Part shown: positions 26,409 to 34,424 of the stretch, in pieces
How the letters are laid out: every line of letters begins with the position of its first letter
How positions within the stretch are numbered: the stretch's first letter is position 1
Assembly: GCF_042662625.1 (NCBI RefSeq)
Contig: NZ_JBHSXH010000015.1
Location: forward strand, 124,001-188,000
Source of the DNA: Halopelagius fulvigenes
GTDB lineage: Archaea > Halobacteriota > Halobacteria > Halobacteriales > Haloferacaceae
Length of the DNA stretch: 64,000 bases
Direction of reading: 5' to 3'
Position numbers and translations under genes: made by a program
Notes under the pieces: model-generated
Seen by the model: the letters and a program-made list of their open reading frames with translations, nothing else
Databases searched by the model: none
Told to the model about the DNA's origin: nothing

Positions 26409-28391
26409 TTACCGCGCCTCGCGCAGTTCGTCGAGGGCGGCGGGGTTCTCGATGCTGCTCATGTCGCCCAGTTCGTCGCCTTGGTGGATCGCCGAGATGG
26501 CGCGCCGGATTATCTTCCCGGACTGCGTCTTCGGGAACTCCGAGACGAACAGGAGTTCCCGCGGGCGGAACGGCTTCCCCTGCTCCTCGCCGACGAGTTC
26601 GCGGAGTTCCTCGCGGAGGTCCTCCGACGGCTCGAATCCGTCTTCGAGGACGACATAGGCGACGACGGCCGTCCCCGTCGTCTCGTCGTCCACGCCGACG
26701 GCCGCGGCCTGATTCACGGCGTCGTGTTCGATGAGGACGCCCTCTATCTCGGCGGGGCCGACCTTCCGCCCGGCGACGTTGAGGGCGTCGTCGGCGCGCC
26801 CGTGGAGGAACCAGAAGCCGTCCTCGTCCTTCTGGGCCCAGTCGCCGTGGTTCCAGAGCGGCGGCTCTTCGAACCGACTCCAGTAGGCGTCGAGGTAGCG
26901 GTCGTCGCCGGACCACAGCGACTTCGTCATCGACGGGCAGGAGTCCCGCGCGACGAGGTAGCCGCGTTCGTGGTCGTCGGCGATGCTCTCGCCCTCGGCG
27001 TCCACGATGTCGACGTCCATCCCGAGTCCGGGGCCGCCCAGACTGCACGGTTTCAGCGGTTGGTCCGGCATCGGCATGAGGAAACAGCCGCATATCTCGG
27101 TGCCGCCGGAGATGTTCATGATGGGCGCCTCCCGGTTCCCGATTCGGTCGTAGAACCACATCCACGACTCGGGGTCCCACGGTTCGCCCGTCGAACCCAG
27201 CAGACGGAGCGACGACAGGTCGTGCTTCTCGACCCACTCGTCGCCGTGCTTCCTGAGCGCTCTGATGGCCGTCGGCGAGATGCCGAACACCGTCAGGCCG
27301 TGGCGGTCTATCATCTCCCAGAAGCGGTCGGGTTCCGGGTGGTCGGGCGCCCCCTCGTACATGAAGACGGTGCCGCCGAACGTGTGGTTCCCGATCAGCG
27401 TCCACGGCCCCATCATCCACCCGATGTCCGACACCCAGAAGAAGCGGTCCTCGGGCTTGTGGTCGAAGCCGAAGTAGATCTCCTTGGCCGTCTGCATCTG
27501 GATGCCCGCGTGGGTGTGGACGATGCCCTTCGGCTTCCCCGTCGTCCCCGAGGAGTACAGCAGCATCGACTCCTGATTCGCGTCGAGTTCCTTCGTCTCG
27601 TACTCCGGGGACTGTGACTCGACCGCCCTCTCCCACCACTCGTCGCGGGCGGTCCACGCGATGGTCGCGTCGTCCCTGTCGGCGACTCCCAGACGGTCGT
27701 AGACGACGGTGTGTTCGACGCTTCCGGCCTCCTCGATCGCTTCGTCGGCGGCGTCCTTCAGTGTGACTTCGCCGCCCCGCCGGTAGAAGCCGTCCGCGGT
27801 GAACAGCACCGAACACCCCGAGTCCTCGATTCGCGTCGCCGTCGCGTCCACGCCGAACCCCGAGAAGATGGGCACCGCTATCGCGCCGACTTTGAAACAG
27901 CCGTAGAGGATGGAGATGACCTCCGGCACCATCGGCATGTAGAGACCGACCGTATCGCCCGTCTCGACGCCGTACGACTCCAGCAGGTTCGCCACCCGGT
28001 TCGACTCGCGGTGCAGGTCGTGGTAGGTGACCTGCCGCACGTCGCCGGGTTCGCCCTCCCAGATGCACGCCACGCGGTTCCGGTCGGGGCTATCGACGGC
28101 GGCGTGCCTGTCGAGGACGTTGTGCGCGATGTTCAGTTTCCCGCCGGGGTACCACTCCGTGAACTGCGGTCCCTCGCTGTCGTCGCGCACCGAGTCGTAC
28201 CCCTCGTAGAACTCGATTCCGAGGTACTCGACGAGTTCGTCCCAGAACCACTCCACGTCCGAACAGGTCCGGTCTATCAGTTCGTCGTAGTCGTCGATGC
28301 CGTACTCCCGCATGAACGCCCGGACGTTCGTCGCCTCCGCGAACTCCGGGGAGGGCCGGTGGACCACCTCGTCGGTGTCGGGTACCTGCAT
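26409..28391 (-). CDS. acs: AMP-forming acetyl-CoA synthetase-like acyl-CoA ligase
   Basis: A 660-residue ANL enzyme. Motifs in order: YSSGTTGKPKG (P-loop), GWMMGPW, STGEPWDPESWMWF, ISGGTEICG, GDWAQKDEDGFWFLHGR and the C-terminal KTQSGKIIRR with the adenylation lysine. Length and motifs match AMP-forming acetate-CoA ligases, which activate acetate (or propionate) through an acyl-AMP. Exact substrate is not certain. The ATG at 28389-28391 begins MQVPDTDEVVHRP; an in-frame GTG at 28416-28418 adds nine residues, but a TAACTT-like element about 30 nt upstream of 28391 favours the shorter form. Confidence 0.87.
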   Translation of the reverse strand: MQVPDTDEVVHRPSPEFAEATNVRAFMREYGIDDYDELIDRTCSDVEWFWDELVEYLGIEFYEGYDSVRDDSEGPQFTEWYPGGKLNIAHNVLDRHAAVDSPDRNRVACIWEGEPGDVRQVTYHDLHRESNRVANLLESYGVETGDTVGLYMPMVPEVISILYGCFKVGAIAVPIFSGFGVDATATRIEDSGCSVLFTADGFYRRGGEVTLKDAADEAIEEAGSVEHTVVYDRLGVADRDDATIAWTARDEWWERAVESQSPEYETKELDANQESMLLYSSGTTGKPKGIVHTHAGIQMQTAKEIYFGFDHKPEDRFFWVSDIGWMMGPWTLIGNHTFGGTVFMYEGAPDHPEPDRFWEMIDRHGLTVFGISPTAIRALRKHGDEWVEKHDLSSLRLLGSTGEPWDPESWMWFYDRIGNREAPIMNISGGTEICGCFLMPMPDQPLKPCSLGGPGLGMDVDIVDAEGESIADDHERGYLVARDSCPSMTKSLWSGDDRYLDAYWSRFEEPPLWNHGDWAQKDEDGFWFLHGRADDALNVAGRKVGPAEIEGVLIEHDAVNQAAAVGVDDETTGTAVVAYVVLEDGFEPSEDLREELRELVGEEQGKPFRPRELLFVSEFPKTQSGKIIRRAISAIHQGDELGDMSSIENPAALDELREAR

Positions 28392-28490
28392 ATCGTCCGT
28401 CTCTTTCTCGGCCCTCACGAAGTAACTTACCCGGACGATAGTGCAGGACGTTCGCGCGAGCCGACGGTTCCCGTCTCGCCTCGCAAATCC

Positions 28491-28496
28491 TTTTTC
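28491..28496 (+). promoter_or_regulatory. TATA-like box of the GNAT gene
   Basis: TTTTTC ends 23 nt before the ATG at 28520. Confidence 0.4.
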
Positions 28497-28519
28497 GCGC
28501 GCGGGCCCTACGTGGTCCT

Positions 28520-29113
28520 ATGTACGTCCGGGACGCTAAAAACCGAGACGAGGTCTGGTTGCTTGACCGAATCGAGGAGATGGACCTCACAGACCCCGCG
28601 TTCCGCTCTCGCGACTACGTCATCGCCCTCGACGAGGAGACGAACGAACGGGCGGGATTCGGTCGCATCCGCGTCCACCGGGACGGCGACGAGGGGGACG
28701 AGGAGTTCTGCGAACTCGCCCTCGTGGCGACGCTCGAACGCTGGCGGGGCCAGGGCGTCGGCGCGCACGTGGTCGAACGACTGCTGACGAAGGCGGGCGA
28801 CGAGGGGTTCGACGACGTGTACGGGTTCACGGCGCAACCCGGCTACCTCCTCCAGTTCGGCTTCTCGCCCGTGGACGGAGAGGACCTCCCCCCGACCCTC
28901 GCGGACCGACTCGACGCCGTCCGCGAGGAACGCGGCGACGACGCCATCGCCGTCCGAATCGCCGTCGAGGAGTTCGAGATGCCGACGCGACTCAGAGAGC
29001 GGTTCAAGGAGGCCGCGCCCGGCGACGACGACGGCGAGGTCACAGTCGAGGAGACGGCCGAGGACTTCGGCATCGACCCCGAGGAGGTCACCTACAAGTA
29101 CGATACGGGGTAG
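28520..29113 (+). CDS. GNAT-family N-acetyltransferase
   Basis: A 197-residue protein. The acetyl-CoA site is the RGQGVGAHVVERLL segment (R/QxxGxG/A) near residue 76, preceded by LALVATLERW; the next strand and loop GFDDVYGFTAQPGYLLQFGF match the Y-rich C-terminal part of GNAT folds. A further 65 residues of acidic helical sequence extend beyond the core (RERFKEAAPGDDDGEVTVEE...), longer than the minimal domain. The substrate amine is not identified. It is divergent from acs. Confidence 0.8.
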   Translation: MYVRDAKNRDEVWLLDRIEEMDLTDPAFRSRDYVIALDEETNERAGFGRIRVHRDGDEGDEEFCELALVATLERWRGQGVGAHVVERLLTKAGDEGFDDVYGFTAQPGYLLQFGFSPVDGEDLPPTLADRLDAVREERGDDAIAVRIAVEEFEMPTRLRERFKEAAPGDDDGEVTVEETAEDFGIDPEEVTYKYDTG

Positions 29114-29144
29114 CGCGCGGAGACGACGGAGTCGCGCGGCGCGG

Positions 29145-29441
29145 TCACGTCCGGTCGTCGAGGAAGTCGGTGCTGAAGACGATGTACGCGAGCACCGTAC
29201 AGAACAGGATGGGCGGGAGGATGGCGAACCCCCAGAGGGGTTCGGTGCCCATGCCGACGATGAGGACGACGTTGGCGAGACCGATGAAGAGGAACGGGAG
29301 CACCGCGAGCACCGCCCGCCGTCGGTTCCTACCGCCGGTTTCGGGCTGAAGCGGTTCCTCGAACTCGTCCGCGTTCGCGTCCGGGCCTGCGCCGGCGTCC
29401 GCCTCCGACTCGTCGTCGGCGGACGTAGAGGAGGTGGCCAT
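29145..29441 (-). CDS. Small two-helix membrane protein (98 aa)
   Basis: A 98-residue protein with an acidic N-terminal tail (ADDESEADAGAGPDANADE) followed by two hydrophobic helices (AVLAVLPFLFIGLANVVLIV and WGFAILPPILFCTVLAYIVF) and a short charged end (STDFLDDRT). The basic RNRRR before the first helix places the tail inside by the positive-inside rule. No family recognised. It is convergent with the GNAT gene. Confidence 0.65.
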   Translation of the reverse strand: MATSSTSADDESEADAGAGPDANADEFEEPLQPETGGRNRRRAVLAVLPFLFIGLANVVLIVGMGTEPLWGFAILPPILFCTVLAYIVFSTDFLDDRT

Positions 29442-29522
29442 ACCGAAACTGGGGACTCCCAGCGACAAAAACGACGCGCCTGTGCCCCGCCCGCGGACCG
29501 ACCCGCGGACTCTCCGGTTACC

Positions 29523-29822
29523 TCAGTCCGCGTCTTCGTACCGCGACGCGACGGCGACGAGGCCGAACAGGGCGGCGAGGACGGCCGTCGTGACGAAGAC
29601 GGCGTACAGAGACATCGAGAGCGGCGTCGTCGGGATGGTGACCAGACCGCCGAGAACCGCCGCCCGCGGGACGGTTTCGGCCCCGTTGCTCCCGACGAAG
29701 AAGCCGACGATGCCGGCGAGTGCGACGACGACGGCACCCACCCCCAGTAGGATGCGCCTGCCGAGTCCCGGCGTCCCGGACGCCGGTTCGCCGCGGTTCG
29801 TCGAATCGGATTCTGCTGACAC
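29523..29822 (-). CDS. Small membrane protein with two to three helices (99 aa)
   Basis: Started at the GTG complementary to 29820-29822, the protein has a short polar N terminus (SAESDSTNRGEPASG) and hydrophobic segments LLGVGAVVVALAGIVGFFVG, AAVLGGLVTIPTTPLSMSLY and AVFVTTAVLAALFGLVAVAS, ending in RYEDAD. Longer in-frame starts exist but add a basic, low-quality extension. It is divergent from cytidine deaminase, whose start is 120 nt away. Function not recognised. Confidence 0.6.
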   Translation of the reverse strand: MSAESDSTNRGEPASGTPGLGRRILLGVGAVVVALAGIVGFFVGSNGAETVPRAAVLGGLVTIPTTPLSMSLYAVFVTTAVLAALFGLVAVASRYEDAD

Positions 29823-29941
29823 GTCGTCGCCTACGGCGGCCGGCCGTTTGGCACTTGCCTTTCTCGCCCCGCCGCGGTCCGTCGCCCGGGAGACCCCCGG
29901 GACGGCAAAGTACAAACGGCTCCCCCGGAAACTCGGTGTCG

Positions 29942-30361
29942 ATGCCAGAGGAACTCGTCACCCGCGCCCGCGACGCCCTCGAAAACGCCTACGTCCCGTA
30001 CTCTGAGTACTCGGTCGGCGCCGCGCTTCGAACCGCCGACGGCGAGGTGTACGTCGGATGCAACATCGAGAACGCGAACTACTCGAACAGCCTCCACGCC
30101 GAGGAAGTCGCCGTCGCGGAGGCGGTGAAGAACGGTCACACGGCGTTCGAACGCGTCGCCGTCACCTCGGGCGCGAAGGACGGCGTCACGCCCTGCGGGA
30201 TGTGCCGACAGACCCTCGCGGAGTTCGCCGACGAGAGCCTCGTCGTCGTCTGCGACGAGGGCGGCGAGGAGACGACGGAGTACGCCCTCGGCGAACTCCT
30301 GCCCGACACCATCTCCCTGGACACGCTGAACGCGGCGGCGGCGGCGCGCGAGGGCGAGTGA
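29942..30361 (+). CDS. cdd: Cytidine deaminase
   Basis: A 139-residue zinc deaminase. The substrate and zinc motifs are GCNIENANYSNSLHAEEVAV (HAE with the catalytic Glu) and PCGMCRQTLAEF (the two Cys zinc ligands). It converts cytidine or deoxycytidine to uridine or deoxyuridine. Uridine phosphorylase follows on the same strand after 70 nt, so the two form a pyrimidine-nucleoside salvage or degradation pair. The ATG at 29942 was chosen because it gives the family-typical start PEELVTRARDALENAYVPYS. Confidence 0.93.
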   Translation: MPEELVTRARDALENAYVPYSEYSVGAALRTADGEVYVGCNIENANYSNSLHAEEVAVAEAVKNGHTAFERVAVTSGAKDGVTPCGMCRQTLAEFADESLVVVCDEGGEETTEYALGELLPDTISLDTLNAAAAAREGE

Positions 30362-30401
30362 CCGGTCCTGCGCCGAACCGTCCCCCCGGCGGAAGGAGTG
30401 G

Positions 30402-30409
30402 TTATTTTT
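30402..30409 (+). promoter_or_regulatory. TATA-like box of udp
   Basis: TTATTTTT ends 22 nt before the ATG at 30432, so udp may be transcribed apart from cdd as a leaderless mRNA. Confidence 0.45.
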
Positions 30410-30431
30410 GCCGGGGGACCGCACACCCGGC

Positions 30432-31250
30432 ATGAGCGACAGCGAGGACCCGAACGACGAGGTCCAGTACCACATCGAAGTCGGCCCCGAAGACGTCGCG
30501 GACGCCGTTCTCCTCCCCGGGAACCCCGAACGGGTGGACAAGATAACCGCCCTGTGGGACGAGTTCGAGGAACGCGCCTCCCACCGCGAGTACCGCACCG
30601 CGACGGGGACGTACGAGGGAACGCCCATCTCCGTCACCTCGACGGGCATCGGCGGTCCCTCCGCGGCCATCGCCGTCGAGGAACTCGCCCGCGTCGGCGC
30701 GGACACTTTCGTCCGCGTCGGGTCCTGTGGCGCCATCCAACCCGAGATGGACGTGGGCGATCTGGTCATCACCTCCGGGGCCGTCCGGCAGGAGGGCACC
30801 TCCAAGGAGTACGTCCGCGAGGACTACCCGGCCACGGCGGACCACGAAGTCGTCTGCGCACTCGTCGCGGCCGCCGAACGCCTCGGCTACGACTACCACG
30901 TCGGCCTGACGATGAGCGCCGATTCCTTCTACGCGGGACAGGGTCGCCCCGGGTTCGAGGGGTTCGAGGCCGCGGGGTCGGAGTCGCTGGTCGGGGACCT
31001 CCGCGAGGCGAACGTGAAGAACATCGAGATGGAGGCGGCGACGCTTCTGACCCTCGCGAACGTGTACGGCCTCCGCGCGGGCGCGGTCTGCACCGTCTAC
31101 GCGAACCGCGTCACCGGGGAGTTCCGGACGGAGGGGGAGTCGCGCGCGGCGAAGACGGCGAGTCTCGCGGTCCACCTCCTCGCGCGCATGGACGAGGTCA
31201 AGCGCGCGGCGGGCGTCGACCGCTGGCACGCCGGACTCTCCGTCGACTGA
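30432..31250 (+). CDS. udp: Uridine phosphorylase-like nucleoside phosphorylase
   Basis: A 272-residue enzyme of nucleoside phosphorylase family I. It has PGNPERVDKI near the N terminus, STGIGGPSAAIAVEEL, RVGSCGAIQPEMDVGDLVI (phosphate site) and VKNIEMEAATLLTLA (ribose-binding Met/Glu), as in uridine phosphorylases. It splits uridine by phosphate into uracil and ribose-1-phosphate. Next to cytidine deaminase it would feed the ribose part of cytidine into the pentose pathway known from halophilic archaea; that pathway link is inferred from the families. Confidence 0.88.
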   Translation: MSDSEDPNDEVQYHIEVGPEDVADAVLLPGNPERVDKITALWDEFEERASHREYRTATGTYEGTPISVTSTGIGGPSAAIAVEELARVGADTFVRVGSCGAIQPEMDVGDLVITSGAVRQEGTSKEYVREDYPATADHEVVCALVAAAERLGYDYHVGLTMSADSFYAGQGRPGFEGFEAAGSESLVGDLREANVKNIEMEAATLLTLANVYGLRAGAVCTVYANRVTGEFRTEGESRAAKTASLAVHLLARMDEVKRAAGVDRWHAGLSVD

Positions 31251-31354
31251 CTTCCGCTTTCCGAGAACTGTTCGCCCTCGCACTGCACTGTTTGCAACTA
31301 GATGGCAATCCCCGACGCTCTCCGGCGGTCTCGCTCTCGTACGTTTCAAAGGTC

Positions 31355-31360
31355 CTTTAT
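31355..31360 (+). promoter_or_regulatory. TATA-like box of the NDH-2-like gene
   Basis: CTTTAT ends 23 nt before the ATG at 31384. Confidence 0.5.
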
Positions 31361-31383
31361 CTAATGCCTACGAGGGCCTTCCT

Positions 31384-32574
31384 ATGAGCACGCAGGTCGT
31401 CGTCCTCGGCTCCGGCTACGCAGGCACGGGTGCCGTCAAACGCCTCGAAGATGAACTCGGCTCGGACGCTGAACTGACGTGGGTCTCGGAGAACGACTAC
31501 CACCTCGTCCTCCACGAGGCGCACCGCTGCATCCGCGACCCGAGCGTCGAGTCGAAGATAGCCCTCCCCGTAGACGACATCAAAGCCCCCGAGACGAAGT
31601 TCGTGAAGGGCCGCGTCGAGAACATCGACGTGGACGACCGCGTCGTCGAACTCGACGGCGACGAAGTCGAGTACGACTACCTCCTCGTCTGTCTCGGCTC
31701 TGCGACCGCGTTCTACGGCATCGAGGGCCTCGAAGAGTACTCCCACGAACTCAAGAGCCTCGACGACGCGCGCGAGATTCACAGCGCCATCAAGTCGGCC
31801 GCCGAAGACGCCTCCCGGGACGACCCCGCGAAGGTCATCGTCGGCGGCGCGGGTCTCTCCGGCATCCAGTCCGCCGGCGAGATAGCGGAGTACCGCGACA
31901 CCCACCGCGCGCCCATCGACATCACCATCGTCGAGGGCCTCGACGAGGTGTTCCCCGGTAACGACCCCGAACTGCAGGGTGCGCTCCGCAAGCGCCTCGT
32001 CGAGAAGGACGTCGAGATCCTCACGGGCGACTTCATCTCGAAGGTCGACGAGGAGAACATCTACCTCGGCGGCGGCGAGGACGAGGAACCCGACACGCTG
32101 GAGTACGACGTTCTCCTCTGGACCGGCGGCATCACGGGCCAAGAGGAGGTCGCGGACGCCGAGGTGGACAAAGACGAGCGTTCGAACCGCATCTACGCGG
32201 ACGCGGACTTCCAGACGAGCGACGACCGGGTGTTCGCCCTCGGCGACTCCGCCCTCGTCGAACAGGGGTCCGACTCCGTCGCGCCGCCCACCGCGCAGGC
32301 CGCGTGGCAGGCCGCCGACGTGGCGGGCGAGAACGTCGCCCGCGCCGTCAAGGGCCAACCGCTGAAGACGTGGAGCCACGAGGACAAGGGGACGCTCATC
32401 TCCATCGGCGACGACGCCGTCGCACACGGCGTGAAGCTGCCGATGCTCGGGAAGGTTCCCGTCAACGTGTTCGGCGGCCCCGCCGCGCGAACGCTGAAGA
32501 AGAGCGTCGCCACCCGGTGGATCGCGGACATCACCTCCCCGCGCCGCGCGTACGAGGCGTGGGGGGACATGTAA
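31384..32574 (+). CDS. NDH-2-like FAD-dependent pyridine-nucleotide oxidoreductase
   Basis: A 396-residue flavoprotein. The FAD-binding motif is VVVLGSGYAGTGAVKRL at the N terminus, the second Rossmann motif is KVIVGGAGLSGIQSAGEIAEY near residue 150, and the C-terminal FAD motif is RVFALGDSALVE. The KSVATRWIADITSPRRAYEAW tail is typical of type II NADH dehydrogenases and related sulfide/quinone reductases; no conserved cysteine pair is evident, so NADH:quinone oxidation at the membrane surface is more likely than sulfide oxidation. It is a single-gene unit with a T-run shortly after its stop. Confidence 0.8.
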   Translation: MSTQVVVLGSGYAGTGAVKRLEDELGSDAELTWVSENDYHLVLHEAHRCIRDPSVESKIALPVDDIKAPETKFVKGRVENIDVDDRVVELDGDEVEYDYLLVCLGSATAFYGIEGLEEYSHELKSLDDAREIHSAIKSAAEDASRDDPAKVIVGGAGLSGIQSAGEIAEYRDTHRAPIDITIVEGLDEVFPGNDPELQGALRKRLVEKDVEILTGDFISKVDEENIYLGGGEDEEPDTLEYDVLLWTGGITGQEEVADAEVDKDERSNRIYADADFQTSDDRVFALGDSALVEQGSDSVAPPTAQAAWQAADVAGENVARAVKGQPLKTWSHEDKGTLISIGDDAVAHGVKLPMLGKVPVNVFGGPAARTLKKSVATRWIADITSPRRAYEAWGDM

Positions 32575-32604
32575 GCCGGGGACGAACGCGCGGGAACCGA
32601 CTCG

Positions 32605-32610
32605 TTTTTT
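32605..32610 (+). terminator. T-run after the NDH-2-like gene
   Basis: TTTTTT begins 31 nt after the stop codon in a GC-rich background. Oligo-T tracts terminate archaeal transcription. Confidence 0.45.
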
Positions 32611-32741
32611 CGGAGCGACCGACGCCGCGGAGCAACGCCGTTACGGTACGTCCGGCGGTCCGACTGTCGTCACTACCGACCGCGACGGCAGAGAGAAAAG
32701 ATGCCGACGTCCGGTCGGCATCGACGTGTCCGCAGAGAGCC

Positions 32742-33275
32742 TCAGTGGTTCGGCTCGCCGACGGGCGCGCGCATGTCGTCGATACGGAGTATGAGGATGT
32801 TGCTCGTGTCGTCCTTTCCGTCGACGATACCCTCGACGACGAGCTTCGAAAGCGGCGTCGGACCGACTTTCACTTCGTCGCCCTCGTGGAAGTCTCGGAC
32901 GGAGCCTTGGACGTGAATCTCGGCGCGGCACAGCTCCGGGTGGTGGACCGACGAGAGGTCGATCCCGTCCACGTTCACGCCGGTGACCGTCTCCCCGTTG
33001 TGCTGGAGGGGAACCGAGGCGGGTTCGTCCATCTGGTCGACGTCGAGCGCTTCGTACGCATTCGCCGTCGGCTTGTAGCCGCCCTTCGGCCCCGGAACGC
33101 CCTCGACCAACTGCAGCGCCTTCAGACTCTGCATCTGGTTGCGGATCGTCCCCGGATTCCGGTTTACCTCTTCTGCGATGTCCTCGCCCTTCACTGCGTC
33201 CTCACTCTGCCGATAGAGGTTTATCAGCGCCGTGAGGATGGTTTTCTGACTCGACGTCAGCTCGATTGATGACAT
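32742..33275 (-). CDS. Winged-helix transcriptional regulator
   Basis: A 177-residue protein. The N-terminal winged helix reads LTSSQKTILTALINLYRQS, then VKGEDIAEEVNRNPGTIRNQ and MQSLKALQLVEGVPGPKGGY (helix-turn-helix plus wing). The second half (VHHPELCRAEIHVQGSVRDF, then HEGDEVKVGPTPLSKLVVEG) looks like a small beta-rich ligand or dimerisation domain. It resembles the haloarchaeal regulators often labelled TrmB- or COG2524-like. It is divergent from the epimerase gene, and a TTTAAGG box (complement of 33299-33305) lies about 24 nt upstream, as expected for a leaderless start. Confidence 0.75.
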   Translation of the reverse strand: MSSIELTSSQKTILTALINLYRQSEDAVKGEDIAEEVNRNPGTIRNQMQSLKALQLVEGVPGPKGGYKPTANAYEALDVDQMDEPASVPLQHNGETVTGVNVDGIDLSSVHHPELCRAEIHVQGSVRDFHEGDEVKVGPTPLSKLVVEGIVDGKDDTSNILILRIDDMRAPVGEPNH

Positions 33276-33417
33276 GGTGATTCGTTCGAAGTATACGTCC
33301 TTAAATGCGATGGATGAACGGGAGAAACCCGGAGCCGTCTGACAATTACCGGGTAGATACGTGCGCTATTTTCACAAACGAAGCCCGTGTCCGGGCCGGG
33401 TAATCCCGTGCCGGTAG

Positions 33418-33427
33418 TAATTTACTT
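33418..33427 (+). promoter_or_regulatory. TATA-like box of the epimerase gene
   Basis: TAATTTACTT ends 21 nt before the ATG at 33449 and is the best AT-rich element in the 173-bp intergenic region shared with the divergent regulator. Confidence 0.4.
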
Positions 33428-33448
33428 GCAGGTCGTTGTGTGCTACCC

Positions 33449-34369
33449 ATGAAGGAGAAACGGGTCCTCGTCACCGGGGGTGCCGGATTTATCGGTTCGA
33501 ATCTCGCGAACCATCTCGCGGACGACAACGACGTTATCGCCGTCGACGACCTCCACCTCGGGACGCCGGAGAACGTAGACGAAGACGTGGAGTTCGTAGA
33601 CGCCAGCGTCCTCGACGACGACTTGCCCACCGAGGGCGTCGACGTCCTGTTCCACCTCGCGGCGTACTCCTCGTACACGATGGCCGAGGAGAACAAGCGC
33701 GAGGCGACGCGCGTGAACGTCGAGGGGTTCGTCAACGCGGTCGAACAGGCGCGGGAAGACGGATGCGACACCGTCGCCTATGCGACCACCTCGTCCATCT
33801 ACGGGTCGCGCACCGAACCGTCCCCGGAGGACATGCCCGTGGAAGCGCGAACGTGCTACGAGGCGTCGAAGCTCGCGCGCGAACAGTACGGCGAGTACTT
33901 CCACCACCACTACGACATGACGCTCGCGGGCCTCCGCTTCTTCTCGGTGTACCAGGGCTACGGCGGGGCCGAAGAGCACAAAGGCGAGTACGCGAACACC
34001 GTCGCCCAGTTCGCGCACAAGATCGCCAACGGCGAACGGCCGGAGCTGTTCGGCGACGGCACCCAGACCCGCGATTTCACGCACGTCGACGACATCGTCC
34101 GCGGCATCGAACTCGCCGCCGACCACGAACTGCAGGGCGTCTACAACCTCGGCACGGGCGAGAGTTACGACTTCAACACGATGGTCGAGATGATAAACGA
34201 GGAACTCGGCACCGATATCGAACCGAAGTACATCGAGAACCCCCTCGACGTCTACGTCCACGACACGAAGGCCGATCCGACGAAGATGCGGGAGGCGACC
34301 GGGTGGGAGCCGCAGATACCCTTCGAGGAGGGCGTCGCGCGCGTCTGCGCGCCCTACCGCGAGGACTGA
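33449..34369 (+). CDS. NAD-dependent sugar-nucleotide epimerase/dehydratase
   Basis: A 306-residue extended short-chain dehydrogenase. It starts KRVLVTGGAGFIGSNLANHL (NAD site GxxGxxG), has the catalytic YEASK (YxxxK, Tyr near residue 140) and a preceding ATTSSIYGSRTEPS (Ser in the triad), FSVYQGYGGAEEHKG, and the C-terminal RDFTHVDDIVRGI of UDP-glucose 4-epimerase-like enzymes. It probably makes or alters a nucleotide sugar for surface glycan or protein glycosylation. The ATG at 33449 was preferred over an in-frame GTG at 33440 because of promoter spacing. Confidence 0.88.
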   Translation: MKEKRVLVTGGAGFIGSNLANHLADDNDVIAVDDLHLGTPENVDEDVEFVDASVLDDDLPTEGVDVLFHLAAYSSYTMAEENKREATRVNVEGFVNAVEQAREDGCDTVAYATTSSIYGSRTEPSPEDMPVEARTCYEASKLAREQYGEYFHHHYDMTLAGLRFFSVYQGYGGAEEHKGEYANTVAQFAHKIANGERPELFGDGTQTRDFTHVDDIVRGIELAADHELQGVYNLGTGESYDFNTMVEMINEELGTDIEPKYIENPLDVYVHDTKADPTKMREATGWEPQIPFEEGVARVCAPYRED

Positions 34370-34424
34370 CCGACGACCGGAAGCCGATACCGCGGGCGCG
34401 CCGTACCGACTTCCCACCGCCCGA

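Noticed and set aside
33440..33448. GTG start of the epimerase gene three codons upstream of the chosen ATG.
   Set aside because: The TAATTTACTT box fits the ATG spacing better, and the extra residues (two hydrophobic, one Pro) are not part of the family N terminus.
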